Assembly: GCA_037446075.1 (NCBI GenBank)
Contig: JBBIJH010000007.1
Coordinates: 1 to 37,144 of the forward strand
Source: JBBIJH01 sp037446075
GTDB lineage: Bacteria; Bacteroidota; Ignavibacteria; UBA10030; JAHEZR01
Direction of reading: 5' to 3'
Length of the DNA stretch: 37,144 nt
Shown: one piece after another, positions 15,354 to 22,374 of the stretch
Layout: each line of letters opens with the position of its first letter
Position numbering within the stretch: the first letter of the stretch is position 1
Made by a program: the position numbers and the translations under genes
Notes under the pieces: model-generated
The model's input: only the letters and a program-made list of their open reading frames with translations
Told to the model about the DNA's origin: nothing
Databases searched by the model: none

Positions 15354-15977
15354 ATGATTGAAGATGAATTAGAGTTTCATGATATCTACAACGCCTTCCA
15401 GCCAAAGATACTCCGCTACATAGAACGCCTGGTTGGTGAGCATGGAGCCGAGGATTTGACTCAAGAGGTTTTCGTAAGGGTTAGTCAAGGATTGAAAACT
15501 TTTAGAGGTGAGGCTCAACTGTCCACCTGGATATATCGAATTGCAACTAACGCCGCATTAGATAGGCTACGCGCCCCATCTTTCCAACGCATAGTGCAGA
15601 AAAGGTTATCGGAGGATTCAATGGCAGGCGGTGAAATCGAGGCTGAGGACAAGAATGTATGGACGGGAGAAAAGATGGCTTCGGTTGAGCAAGAGGTTAT
15701 CCGGAAGGAAATGAATGAGTGCATTCGAAACTTTATTGAGAAGCTTCCGGAGGATTACCGGACTGTTATCATACTCAGTGAGTTGGAAGATCTACAGAAC
15801 CGGGAGATTGCGGAAGTTCTTGGGGTTAGCCTTGATACTGTAAAAATCAGATTGCATCGTGCAAGGGCAAAATTAAAGAAAGAACTTGAGGCCAATTGCA
15901 GTTTTTATCGCGATGAGAGAAACGAATTGGCGTGTGATCTAAAGAGTGCTTTGAAAGAATTTCGGAAGGAATATTGA
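15354..15977 (+). CDS. ECF-type RNA polymerase sigma factor with cysteine-containing C-terminal extension
   Basis: This 207-residue extracytoplasmic-function sigma factor starts at 15354 (MIEDELEF), eight bases after AAGGA; an upstream TTG in frame adds only non-family residues. Region 2 spans about residues 7-72 (QPKILRYIERLVGEHGAED, LTQEVFVRV, STWIYRIATNAALDRLR). Region 4 spans about 120-178 (IEKLPEDYRTVIILSELED, REIAEVLGVSLDTVKIRLHRARAKLKKEL in two stretches). After region 4 is a short tail with Cys182 and Cys194 in NCSFYRDERNELACD. No anti-sigma factor follows; instead come a DUF2892 membrane protein and a CxxC AhpD-like protein. The tail may sense metal or redox state directly (inference). 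Confidence 0.92.
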   Translation: MIEDELEFHDIYNAFQPKILRYIERLVGEHGAEDLTQEVFVRVSQGLKTFRGEAQLSTWIYRIATNAALDRLRAPSFQRIVQKRLSEDSMAGGEIEAEDKNVWTGEKMASVEQEVIRKEMNECIRNFIEKLPEDYRTVIILSELEDLQNREIAEVLGVSLDTVKIRLHRARAKLKKELEANCSFYRDERNELACDLKSALKEFRKEY

Positions 15978-16035
15978 GGGTGTATCCTTTCCCGACTGAC
16001 CTCCGTCTATAGGGTCAGAGAGGAGGTGATACACC

Positions 16036-16257
16036 TTGAAGATTCCATTCACACAAAATATCGGTTGGCCAGACCGGATGCTCCGAATCTGCCTCGGGAT
16101 TGGTTTGATCGTTCTGGGGGTTCTCATTGTGAAAGGGACGCTCGGAACGATCCTTATGATTCTCAGCATTCCGCTTCTCGTTTCTGGAACTATTGGGTTC
16201 TGTCCCACCTATACGCTTTTGGGAATCTCTACGAAACGAGAAGGCAGTTGCTGCTGA
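16036..16257 (+). CDS. DUF2892 (YgaP-like) inner-membrane protein
   Basis: This 73-residue protein starts at TTG 16036, which is set by a full AGGAGGTGAT ribosome site at 16021-16030. The N-terminus FTQNIGWPDRMLRICLGIGL is the hallmark of the DUF2892 domain. Two transmembrane helices follow (about 17-34 and 37-55), then GFCPTYTLLGIST with Cys56 at the membrane edge, and the protein ends in Ser-Cys-Cys. In other proteins this domain anchors rhodanese domains that handle sulfane sulfur. It lies 58 bases after the sigma gene and 68 before the AhpD-like gene, so the three are probably one operon. Confidence 0.87.
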   Translation: MKIPFTQNIGWPDRMLRICLGIGLIVLGVLIVKGTLGTILMILSIPLLVSGTIGFCPTYTLLGISTKREGSCC

Positions 16258-16325
16258 GATCAACCCTGCCTCTGTCTACGACCGACAGGGGAAATCAATG
16301 AACCGAAAGATTAAGGAGGTTCGTC

Positions 16326-16577
16326 ATGGATGATCGAATCAAAGAGTTGATAGCCATTGGAGCATCCGTCACGGCAAACTGCCAGCCATGTTTGAGCTAC
16401 CATGTCAGCAAGGCGCAAGAAAATGGGGTTGATGAACAGGAGATCGTAGAGGCCATTGCAGTAGCCAGGACGGTGAGAAAGGGTGCCATGGCCAAGATGG
16501 ATCAGTTTGCTTCGACTATATTCAAGGCTGCTGAGGCAAATGTGGACGCTTCAAAGGAAGGATGTGGATGCGGTTGA
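16326..16577 (+). CDS. Carboxymuconolactone decarboxylase/AhpD-like protein
   Basis: This 83-residue all-helical protein of the CMD/AhpD family starts at ATG 16326 behind AAGGAGG. The redox motif Cys19-Gln-Pro-Cys22 with His26 (NCQPCLSYHVSKA) is the AhpD-type CxxCxxxH centre used in alkylhydroperoxide reduction or disulfide chemistry. IKELIAIGASVTA before it and EIVEAIAVARTVRKGA after it fit the family. The C-terminus ends CGCG, an extra pair of cysteines that could bind metal. As the third gene after an ECF sigma factor and a DUF2892 protein, it is probably part of a thiol, peroxide or metal stress response. Confidence 0.9.
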   Translation: MDDRIKELIAIGASVTANCQPCLSYHVSKAQENGVDEQEIVEAIAVARTVRKGAMAKMDQFASTIFKAAEANVDASKEGCGCG

Positions 16578-16612
16578 TAGATGAGTGAAGATTGCACTCT
16601 TGGCCAAAGGCG

Positions 16613-16674
16613 GCCTAACAAATCGTTCCAGGCGACAACCCTTCGGGCGGCGGCTTCTCTCGAGGCCGTTAGAC
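16613..16674 (+). repeat. Integron attC-like recombination site
   Basis: The 62-bp element begins with GCCTAAC (16613-16619, fits RYYYAAC) and ends with GTTAGAC (16668-16674, fits GTTRRRY). The two ends are complementary except for one position. Inside are an L''-like CCAGGCGAC and an L'-like GGCGGCTTC flanking a short G+C-rich centre with CTTCGGG. Length, layout and several bases resemble the 60-bp attC of aadA-type cassettes. Orientation matches cassettes whose genes read on the plus strand. No integrase gene or attI is present in the window. Confidence 0.75.
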
Positions 16675-16739
16675 GGCTCTCCAACTTAACTACTTGTCTG
16701 CCCAGCGACCTTTACAAATCTAGGCTGGCCGAGCATAGC

Positions 16740-17681
16740 TTACAGGTGACTCTTCAACCCCGCCACTCCCCCCACACTCTCCGCCGCCCGGACAGCACTG
16801 CGAATTGCGCGTGCAGTTACATCCGCACCAAACTCAGCCACGAGATCAAGATTTGCCTCCACTGATCCTGAAGAAAGGGCAAACGTGATATCCCCGTCAT
16901 AACTCGTATGTGCAGGAACGATCGCACGGGCAATGCCGTTCTGTGCCCGTTGAGCAACGCGGTTGGCTTCCACCTTCGTAAGCTTTGCATTCGTCGCCAC
17001 AACGACAAGAGTTGTATTCGTGACAGGCAGGATTCTTCGGAGAGCAAATTTTCTCAGAGGATTTTCTTCAACAAGAAACCGTCCCTCAGGCTTCCGCGCG
17101 CCAGCGAGTACTTCTCCTCTTTCGTCCACAACATCACCGACACAATTCACTACGGCCAATGCTCCAACCGCCAGATCCCCATCGGACAGGCTTGCCGTTC
17201 CGACCCCGCCTTTCATCCTGTATTCGGGTCCTCCCCATTTCCCCACCGTCGCTCCCGCTCCAGCGCCGGCGTTTCCTTCTTTGACATCTCCCGAATTCGC
17301 CTTCAAACAGGCTTGATATCCTTCGCTTGGTCCCGGACGGACATTCGTGTCCCCTATATTTAAATCAAAAATCACCGCCGCCGGGACAATCGGGACCTTC
17401 ACCCATGGAGTTTCGTAGCCGATCCCCTTCTCTTCCAAGTACTTCATCACTCCTTCAGCGGCTGCCAGGCCAAAGGCGCTTCCTCCCGTGAATAGGATCG
17501 CGTGAACTTCTTGCATCGTTTTCTCAGAACCGAGGAGTGCAAGTTCTCGCGAACCGGGAGAGCTCCCACGCACATCGCAGCCCCCCACCGTCTTCGGTGG
17601 ACACAGAACGACCGTGCAGCCCGTGAGCGCGCGGTCGTCCGTGTAATGACCAACTCGAAAACCGGGAACCTTTGTGAGCAT
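16740..17681 (-). CDS. P1-family (S58/NylC-like) self-processing peptidase
   Basis: This 313-residue N-terminal nucleophile hydrolase is related to DmpA, beta-aminopeptidases and nylon hydrolase NylC. I chose ATG 17681 (MLTKVPGFRVGHYTD), the normal family start; an upstream ATG at 17747 adds 22 unrelated residues. Family marks are GCTVVLCP, ILFTGGSAFGLAAAEGVM, GNAGAGAGATVGKWGG, GGVGTAS and the C-terminal ESVGGVAGL. The expected autocleavage site is Asn222-Thr223 in PVTNTTLVVVATNA, with Thr223 as the new N-terminal nucleophile, as in NylC, whereas DmpA uses Gly-Ser. The natural substrate is unknown (peptides or amides). It is transcribed toward the attC-like site, marking the edge of the core genome. 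Confidence 0.92.
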   Translation of the reverse strand: MLTKVPGFRVGHYTDDRALTGCTVVLCPPKTVGGCDVRGSSPGSRELALLGSEKTMQEVHAILFTGGSAFGLAAAEGVMKYLEEKGIGYETPWVKVPIVPAAVIFDLNIGDTNVRPGPSEGYQACLKANSGDVKEGNAGAGAGATVGKWGGPEYRMKGGVGTASLSDGDLAVGALAVVNCVGDVVDERGEVLAGARKPEGRFLVEENPLRKFALRRILPVTNTTLVVVATNAKLTKVEANRVAQRAQNGIARAIVPAHTSYDGDITFALSSGSVEANLDLVAEFGADVTARAIRSAVRAAESVGGVAGLKSHL

Positions 17682-17756
17682 CTCTCTAGAAACTGTTAAT
17701 AGCAATTGCAAAAGTTTATTCCACTTTCCCGAACAACACAAGACCACGCATAGCCC

Positions 17757-17900
17757 CGATCTTCAGATCGTGCACCATGCCAAAAGAAAACATTGGGGCT
17801 TTAGCCCCCACTCCTATTTGATTTTGGGGTTAAAACCCCGCCGAGGCTATAAACTCATTACCACGAGCTGAAGCTCGCGGCTGTGCAATATGACAAGGCG
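17757..17900. repeat. Cluster of REP-like short palindromes
   Basis: The 336-bp gap between two minus-strand peptidase genes holds no gene but four short perfect palindromes with 2-4 base loops: CGATC-TTCA-GATCG (17757-17770), GGGGCT-TT-AGCCCC (17795-17808), GGGGTT-AA-AACCCC (17826-17839) and CGAGCT-GA-AGCTCG (17864-17877). A fifth, imperfect one (GGCTGAAGCT) follows near 17910. The spacing of about 30-37 bases is fairly regular. This resembles REP elements mobilised by RAYT transposases, though no such transposase is in the window. They may also act as transcript 3' ends for the prolyl oligopeptidase gene. Confidence 0.6.
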
Positions 17901-18017
17901 TCCAGACTCGGCTGAAGCTGCGTGCAAACCAATAACGCAACGACCCCAATCTGGGGGGGCTAAGTGGCTAATTCGCCTCCTTCAATCGAGGTGAAGCGAT
18001 TCTCTCGTCGAGACTCA

Positions 18018-20171
18018 TCAATTCCCGCCCGGCCTCTCATGTCCTGGAACTACAATCCCAAGCTGCCAGAAAATGAAACTGTACTCGTCCGTCCAATCGG
18101 AGATCAACCGGGTGAGCGGACGACCACCAGAGTGGCCTGATTTCGTGTTATAATGGAGCAACACGGGTCGATCAGGACTCATCGTGCTTTGCAAGAGCGC
18201 TGTCATTTTTCGGGCATGGAGCGGGTCAACCCGGGTGTCGAGATCGCCGGAGATCATCAGGACAGCGGGGTACTTCGTCCCGACCTTGGTTTTGTGATAC
18301 GGGGAGTACTTATAAATATACTCGAACTGACTCGGATTCTCAGCGGAACCATACTCGCTGATCCAGAACTTCGCCACCAGAAATTTGTGGTATCGTACCA
18401 TGTCGAGGAGCGGAACGCTGCACACCACGACCCTGAACAGCTCGGGCCGCTGAGTCATTGCCGCACCGACGAGCAAGCCGCCATTGCTCCCTCCGGCAAT
18501 CACCAGCTTTGAGGGATTCGTGTACTTATTGTCGATCAACCATTCCGCTGCCGCAATGAAATCGTCAAAAACATTTTGCTTCTTCTCAAACATCCCGGCC
18601 TTGTGCCATTCTTCGCCAAATTCTCCGCCGCCGCGGAGATTCGGCACCGCGTAGACACCTCCACGCTCCACCCAGAAGGCAGCAGTCGAAGAAAAGCTAG
18701 GCGTCAAGCTTATGTTGAAGCCACCATAGCCTGTCAGGTACGTGGGATTCTCGCCGTCAAGCTTCATCCCTTTCTTGTGCACGAGGAACATCGGTACCTT
18801 CGTCCTATCCTTTGACTCATACCAGACTTGTTTGACTTCAAAGTCCTCGGACTTAAATGGAACATTAAGTCGAGACCACTCCTCACGCTTCCCTGATTTG
18901 AGATCATAGCGGTAAACCGTCGTCGGGATATGGAAAGACGAGAAAGCGAAGAAAGCTTCATTTGCCTCCCACCGTCCCGAGATCCCGCTTACGGTTCCGA
19001 TTGAAGGGAAGGCGATATCTCGGATGAACGTGCCGTCTGGCTCATACATCTTTACCGTTGAACGGACGTTCTCAAGATAGTTCACGCACAACTTCCCTCC
19101 GGCAGCTGTGTAGCTGCGGATGACGGCTTTGCTCTCCGGAATCACCAGCCGCCAGTTAGCACGCTCCGGCTTTTTCAAGTCGACATCGAAGATACGTCCG
19201 TTCGGAGCTTGCCAGTTTGTCTGGAGAAAAAGATGATCGCTCGCCAACGTGGGAGAGAATCGAGCATCAAGGTCGTTCACGACTGGGGTGATCGGCCCCT
19301 GTGCCTTCAGGTCTTGGAGATAAACCTCGGTCCTCTGGCCGGCTGCGCCGTGAGACACGATAATCAGCAGATACCGTCCATCTTCCGAAACACTTGCTGA
19401 AATGATTTTATCGATCCCATAGCCGCTCCCGAATATCTCACGGTCGCTGGATGGGTCCGATCCCATTTTATGAAAATAAACCCGTGGGCCTTCCTTCTCC
19501 ATCCGAGTATAGTAGAACCCGCTCTTATCGTGCAAGAACGACACGCCAAAGTAGCGAGCGCGTGCTAGTTCATCTGGCAGATTTTTTCTCGAGTCCACCT
19601 CCATGAAGCGCACCGTTACTTCATCCGCCCCTCCTTCCCGGACTCCGTATGCAATGAGATTCCCGTCGTTCGAGACATCCCACAATCCCACAGTCACCGT
19701 GTGGTCAGGGCTCATCGGATGCGGGTCGAGGAGAACTTCATCTTTTCCCTTCAATCCCTTTCTCAGGTAGATCACAAAAAGGTCTTGATCACTGGCCCTC
19801 TTGGAGAAGAAATACCGATCCCCCCGCACGGTCGGAGCGTTGACGATCTCAATGCGATTCAGTTGCTCCAGTCGCTGCTTGATCGTCTCTCGGCTGGGGA
19901 GGGGATCTAAGACGCTCCGGGTATATTCGGTCTGCGCTTCGAGCCACTGGCGCGTCTCCGGACTGTTTTGATCCTCGAGCCATCGATATGGATCTGTAAT
20001 GAGAACACCATGGACTGTATCCTGAACATTGTCCGTCCCCGTTGGCGGCGGTGCCTTGACGACCTGGGCGAAGCTCTCGAAAATCATAAACCCAAGAGCC
20101 ACGACGACTGAAGCAGTACGGGCAAGGAATCGGCGAGTGGGAATGATGAGACTTCTTAGTCTGCGAGGCAT
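18018..20171 (-). CDS. Prolyl oligopeptidase (S9A family), exported
   Basis: This serine peptidase cleaves short proline-containing peptides after proline. I chose ATG 20171 (MPRRLRSLI), directly behind an AAGGAGGTAA site, giving 717 residues. An N-terminal signal-like segment (residues about 15-36, FLARTASVVVALGFMIFESF) suggests export. The beta-propeller follows the family start DPYRWLEDQNSPETRQW. The hydrolase domain has Ser562 in GGSNGGLL, Asp645 in GDLDTRVDP and His680 in SGHSGG, equivalent to porcine Ser554, Asp641 and His680. GYGGFNISLTPSFS and NLRGGGEFGEEWH are also conserved. With the M19 and P1 peptidases it suggests a peptide-scavenging lifestyle. Confidence 0.95.
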   Translation of the reverse strand: MPRRLRSLIIPTRRFLARTASVVVALGFMIFESFAQVVKAPPPTGTDNVQDTVHGVLITDPYRWLEDQNSPETRQWLEAQTEYTRSVLDPLPSRETIKQRLEQLNRIEIVNAPTVRGDRYFFSKRASDQDLFVIYLRKGLKGKDEVLLDPHPMSPDHTVTVGLWDVSNDGNLIAYGVREGGADEVTVRFMEVDSRKNLPDELARARYFGVSFLHDKSGFYYTRMEKEGPRVYFHKMGSDPSSDREIFGSGYGIDKIISASVSEDGRYLLIIVSHGAAGQRTEVYLQDLKAQGPITPVVNDLDARFSPTLASDHLFLQTNWQAPNGRIFDVDLKKPERANWRLVIPESKAVIRSYTAAGGKLCVNYLENVRSTVKMYEPDGTFIRDIAFPSIGTVSGISGRWEANEAFFAFSSFHIPTTVYRYDLKSGKREEWSRLNVPFKSEDFEVKQVWYESKDRTKVPMFLVHKKGMKLDGENPTYLTGYGGFNISLTPSFSSTAAFWVERGGVYAVPNLRGGGEFGEEWHKAGMFEKKQNVFDDFIAAAEWLIDNKYTNPSKLVIAGGSNGGLLVGAAMTQRPELFRVVVCSVPLLDMVRYHKFLVAKFWISEYGSAENPSQFEYIYKYSPYHKTKVGTKYPAVLMISGDLDTRVDPLHARKMTALLQSTMSPDRPVLLHYNTKSGHSGGRPLTRLISDWTDEYSFIFWQLGIVVPGHERPGGN

Positions 20172-20319
20172 GGGGTTACCTCCTTTCTTGGAGCGTGTAA
20201 ATCTTGGGAAGGAGTTAGCTGTCAACGCCTTTGAACAGGCGCGTCAATGGTGGCAGAAAAGGTTAGCAGCGCTGCTCACTCATATCGAAAGATGCTGAAA
20301 GCGCTCATGAACAAGATAC

Positions 20320-20422
20320 CACTGAGGTTCACAGAGAATACACGGAGTCAGACGGAACTCGGAGCTTGAACTCCATGAATATATCTCTGTGTTCCTTTGT
20401 GACTCCTGAGTGTGCCTCTGTG
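20320..20422. repeat. Imperfect inverted repeat of CACAGAG/CACGGAG type
   Basis: The left arm (CACTGAGGTTCACAGAG, AATACACGGAGTCA) and right arm (CTCTGTGTTCCTTTGTG, CTCCTGAGTGTGCCTCTGTG) are roughly complementary around a centre with GGAGCTTGAACTCC. The element lies in the 272-bp gap between prolyl oligopeptidase and the ferritin-like gene, where no other gene is visible. Similar stretches occur as dispersed non-coding repeats in many environmental genomes; a half copy is at 9149-9178. Its function is unknown; it could fold as a hairpin in the transcript. Confidence 0.55.
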
Positions 20423-20443
20423 CAATTCTCTCATCATTGAGGA

Positions 20444-21397
20444 CTACTGATCGAACGACTTTCTAAGAAGCTTTCTCATTTTCTCGACGTTGAGGTCACG
20501 AAAACCGATTTCTTCGTACTCTTTTTCGAGCCGCTGGAAAACTGTATCCACGAGATCTCTGGCATCGATACCGATGTTCTCGGCATCTTTTCTGAGCTGA
20601 CGTAGTCCCAGACCTACGAGACGCATCAGAGTCATTTGGCCAAGCTTCACATAGTTCCTGCCAATGAAAGACAAGTCCGCGTTCGTGTCTTTCAGGGCGA
20701 GATCAATAAAGCTGACGTGCCGAGCCTCATCTCGCAGGATGTTCTTAAATGCCTCCTTCCCCAGATGATCGATCTTGCTCTCGAGACAATACTGAAGGAA
20801 CGTGGAGGCGAAAATCTCGGAGAAGAGTGTTGAAAACAACCAGTTTTCGACGCGATAAGGACCGAGATGCGCCACGTTCCCAAGAATTTGTGCCAGTCGT
20901 TCGTACACCAGCGGGACTTCCACTTTTCTGAGATAGTTCTCGATCACATAGACATGCCGGGCTTCATCGGCACATTGGGAAGTAAGGTAGAGTCCCATAT
21001 TCTCATCATGGAACTTCTTCCGCGCCTTCGACATCATCGCAGAGATGACGTGCAAACCCATCAGCTCGAGAGAGTAGAGCATCGTGCCAATGCGTGTCAT
21101 CGAGCTTTTCAGGCGTTCATCCAGATGAGTTTCTTGTGTCCAATCGATCTCGGCATCGGGGTTCCAGTACCAGGAGACAGCTCGCTGGTAAACGGCCCGA
21201 TACTTGTCTGCAGTGGGATTATTGATGCTCCAGTTCAGGATCGTGCGCTGGCGGGTTGCGAGGTCAGTGAGCCTGCGCTGATCGCTTACCGACAGCAAGC
21301 GTTCACCAGCCTGGATTTTTTCCTGGAGATTCTTCTCGGACGAAATCGGTTGTTCTTCCGGCGGAAGGATCAGTTGTGGTTTTGGTCTTGAGTCCAT
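20444..21397 (-). CDS. Ferritin-like di-iron protein (R2/AurF-like)
   Basis: This 317-residue helical protein has two D-E-A-R-H motifs (Glu145/His148 and Glu224/His227), the paired ExxH ligands of a di-iron carboxylate four-helix bundle. Glu111 and Glu194 in the alternate helices (LYSLELMGLH, TLFSEIFAST) could complete the site. The layout is closest to ferritin-like oxygenases and oxidases such as AurF-type N-oxygenases or R2-like proteins; ribonucleotide reductase itself is unlikely because no large subunit is nearby and the radical-tyrosine context is not evident. No redox partner is adjacent. It is followed by the repeat at 20320 and preceded by trmH on the same strand. Function is unassigned beyond probable O2 chemistry. 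Confidence 0.78.
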   Translation of the reverse strand: MDSRPKPQLILPPEEQPISSEKNLQEKIQAGERLLSVSDQRRLTDLATRQRTILNWSINNPTADKYRAVYQRAVSWYWNPDAEIDWTQETHLDERLKSSMTRIGTMLYSLELMGLHVISAMMSKARKKFHDENMGLYLTSQCADEARHVYVIENYLRKVEVPLVYERLAQILGNVAHLGPYRVENWLFSTLFSEIFASTFLQYCLESKIDHLGKEAFKNILRDEARHVSFIDLALKDTNADLSFIGRNYVKLGQMTLMRLVGLGLRQLRKDAENIGIDARDLVDTVFQRLEKEYEEIGFRDLNVEKMRKLLRKSFDQ

Positions 21398-21516
21398 GTT
21401 AGAAAGCTTCGGTTATAGTGCGGCTTGACCTCTATAACAGGGGGCGCTGTCCGGGTAAAGATGCTAAACAAAATAACACGATTCTCAGCGTCAAAATCAA
21501 TAGTAAAATCCCATAC

Positions 21517-22308
21517 CTACCTTCCATGCTTTGAATAACGAGCCAGCAGAATTCCCGACGCCACACCCACGTTTAACGACTCCGCCTTTCCGATCCGTTT
21601 GATGCTGATCTCGTGATCTACTTCGGACAGCACCTCCGGGGAAACTCCACGCGCCTCATTGCCCAAGATAATGAGAGCTTTGTCAGCAAAAGGCACGTCG
21701 TCGTAGCTTCGCTCTGCATTGACACTTGCTGCAGAAATAACAAAGCCACGCCTCCGGAAATTTCCCAACACCTCTGGCAGCTCGATCTCAATGGCGATCG
21801 GGAGATGAAAAAGAGAACCCATCGTAGAACGAACTACTTTTGGGTTATACAGTTCCACTGTCCCTTTCCCAAGCAAGACGGCCGAAACACCAAACCAATC
21901 TGCGGTGCGGATCGCCGTGCCCACGTTGCCCGGTTCAGAGACTGCATCCAGAGCCAGGATCAGCTGTCGCCCACGCTCGCTCGCAAGGATGTCATCAATG
22001 CTGGACTCTCGCTCATGGACGAGAGCCACCACGCCCTGCGCTGTCACGGTGTCTGCAAAACTCTCAAGCTCACGAGCAGTGATTTGATTCGTCGCGATCC
22101 TTCGTCTCCGTGCCTCCTCAACCAGGTCTGCGTGTTGCTTTTTCTTCATGAAGTCTCCTGTATAGAAGAGCTGGTCGACAATAAAATCAGAAGATACCGC
22201 TTCAGAAGTCAGCCTGAATCCCTCGACCAAGAACTTCTTTTCACGCTCCCGAAACTTCTTCTGCCTGAGCGATCGCAAGTATTTCAGCTTTGCTTTCGAT
22301 AGCGCCAT
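21517..22308 (-). CDS. TrmH/SpoU-family RNA 2'-O-ribose methyltransferase
   Basis: This 263-residue SPOUT methyltransferase uses S-adenosylmethionine to methylate a ribose in tRNA or rRNA. The N-terminal substrate-binding domain (about 1-110, KKFREREKKFLVEGFRL) is of the RlmB/TsnR type. The knotted catalytic domain contains motif 1 (SEPGNVGTAIRTADWFG, residues 124-140, with Asn128 and Arg134), motif 2 (LGNEARG, 215-221) and motif 3 (ESLNVGVASGILLARY, 243-258). A GGAG site lies just before the ATG. Which nucleotide is modified cannot be told from sequence. It is 66 bp downstream of the mutase gene, perhaps co-transcribed with it. Confidence 0.92.
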   Translation of the reverse strand: MALSKAKLKYLRSLRQKKFREREKKFLVEGFRLTSEAVSSDFIVDQLFYTGDFMKKKQHADLVEEARRRRIATNQITARELESFADTVTAQGVVALVHERESSIDDILASERGRQLILALDAVSEPGNVGTAIRTADWFGVSAVLLGKGTVELYNPKVVRSTMGSLFHLPIAIEIELPEVLGNFRRRGFVISAASVNAERSYDDVPFADKALIILGNEARGVSPEVLSEVDHEISIKRIGKAESLNVGVASGILLARYSKHGR

Positions 22309-22374
22309 TGCTCCAAGAATCCCATAGATCGAAAGCTTATTGCCCTCTCCCCCCTACAACCCAACTCCTATCAC

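Noticed and set aside
17757..17877. Riboswitch or structured leader
   Set aside because: The palindromes lie upstream of one minus-strand gene but are independent short hairpins without a conserved core. They fit dispersed repeats better.
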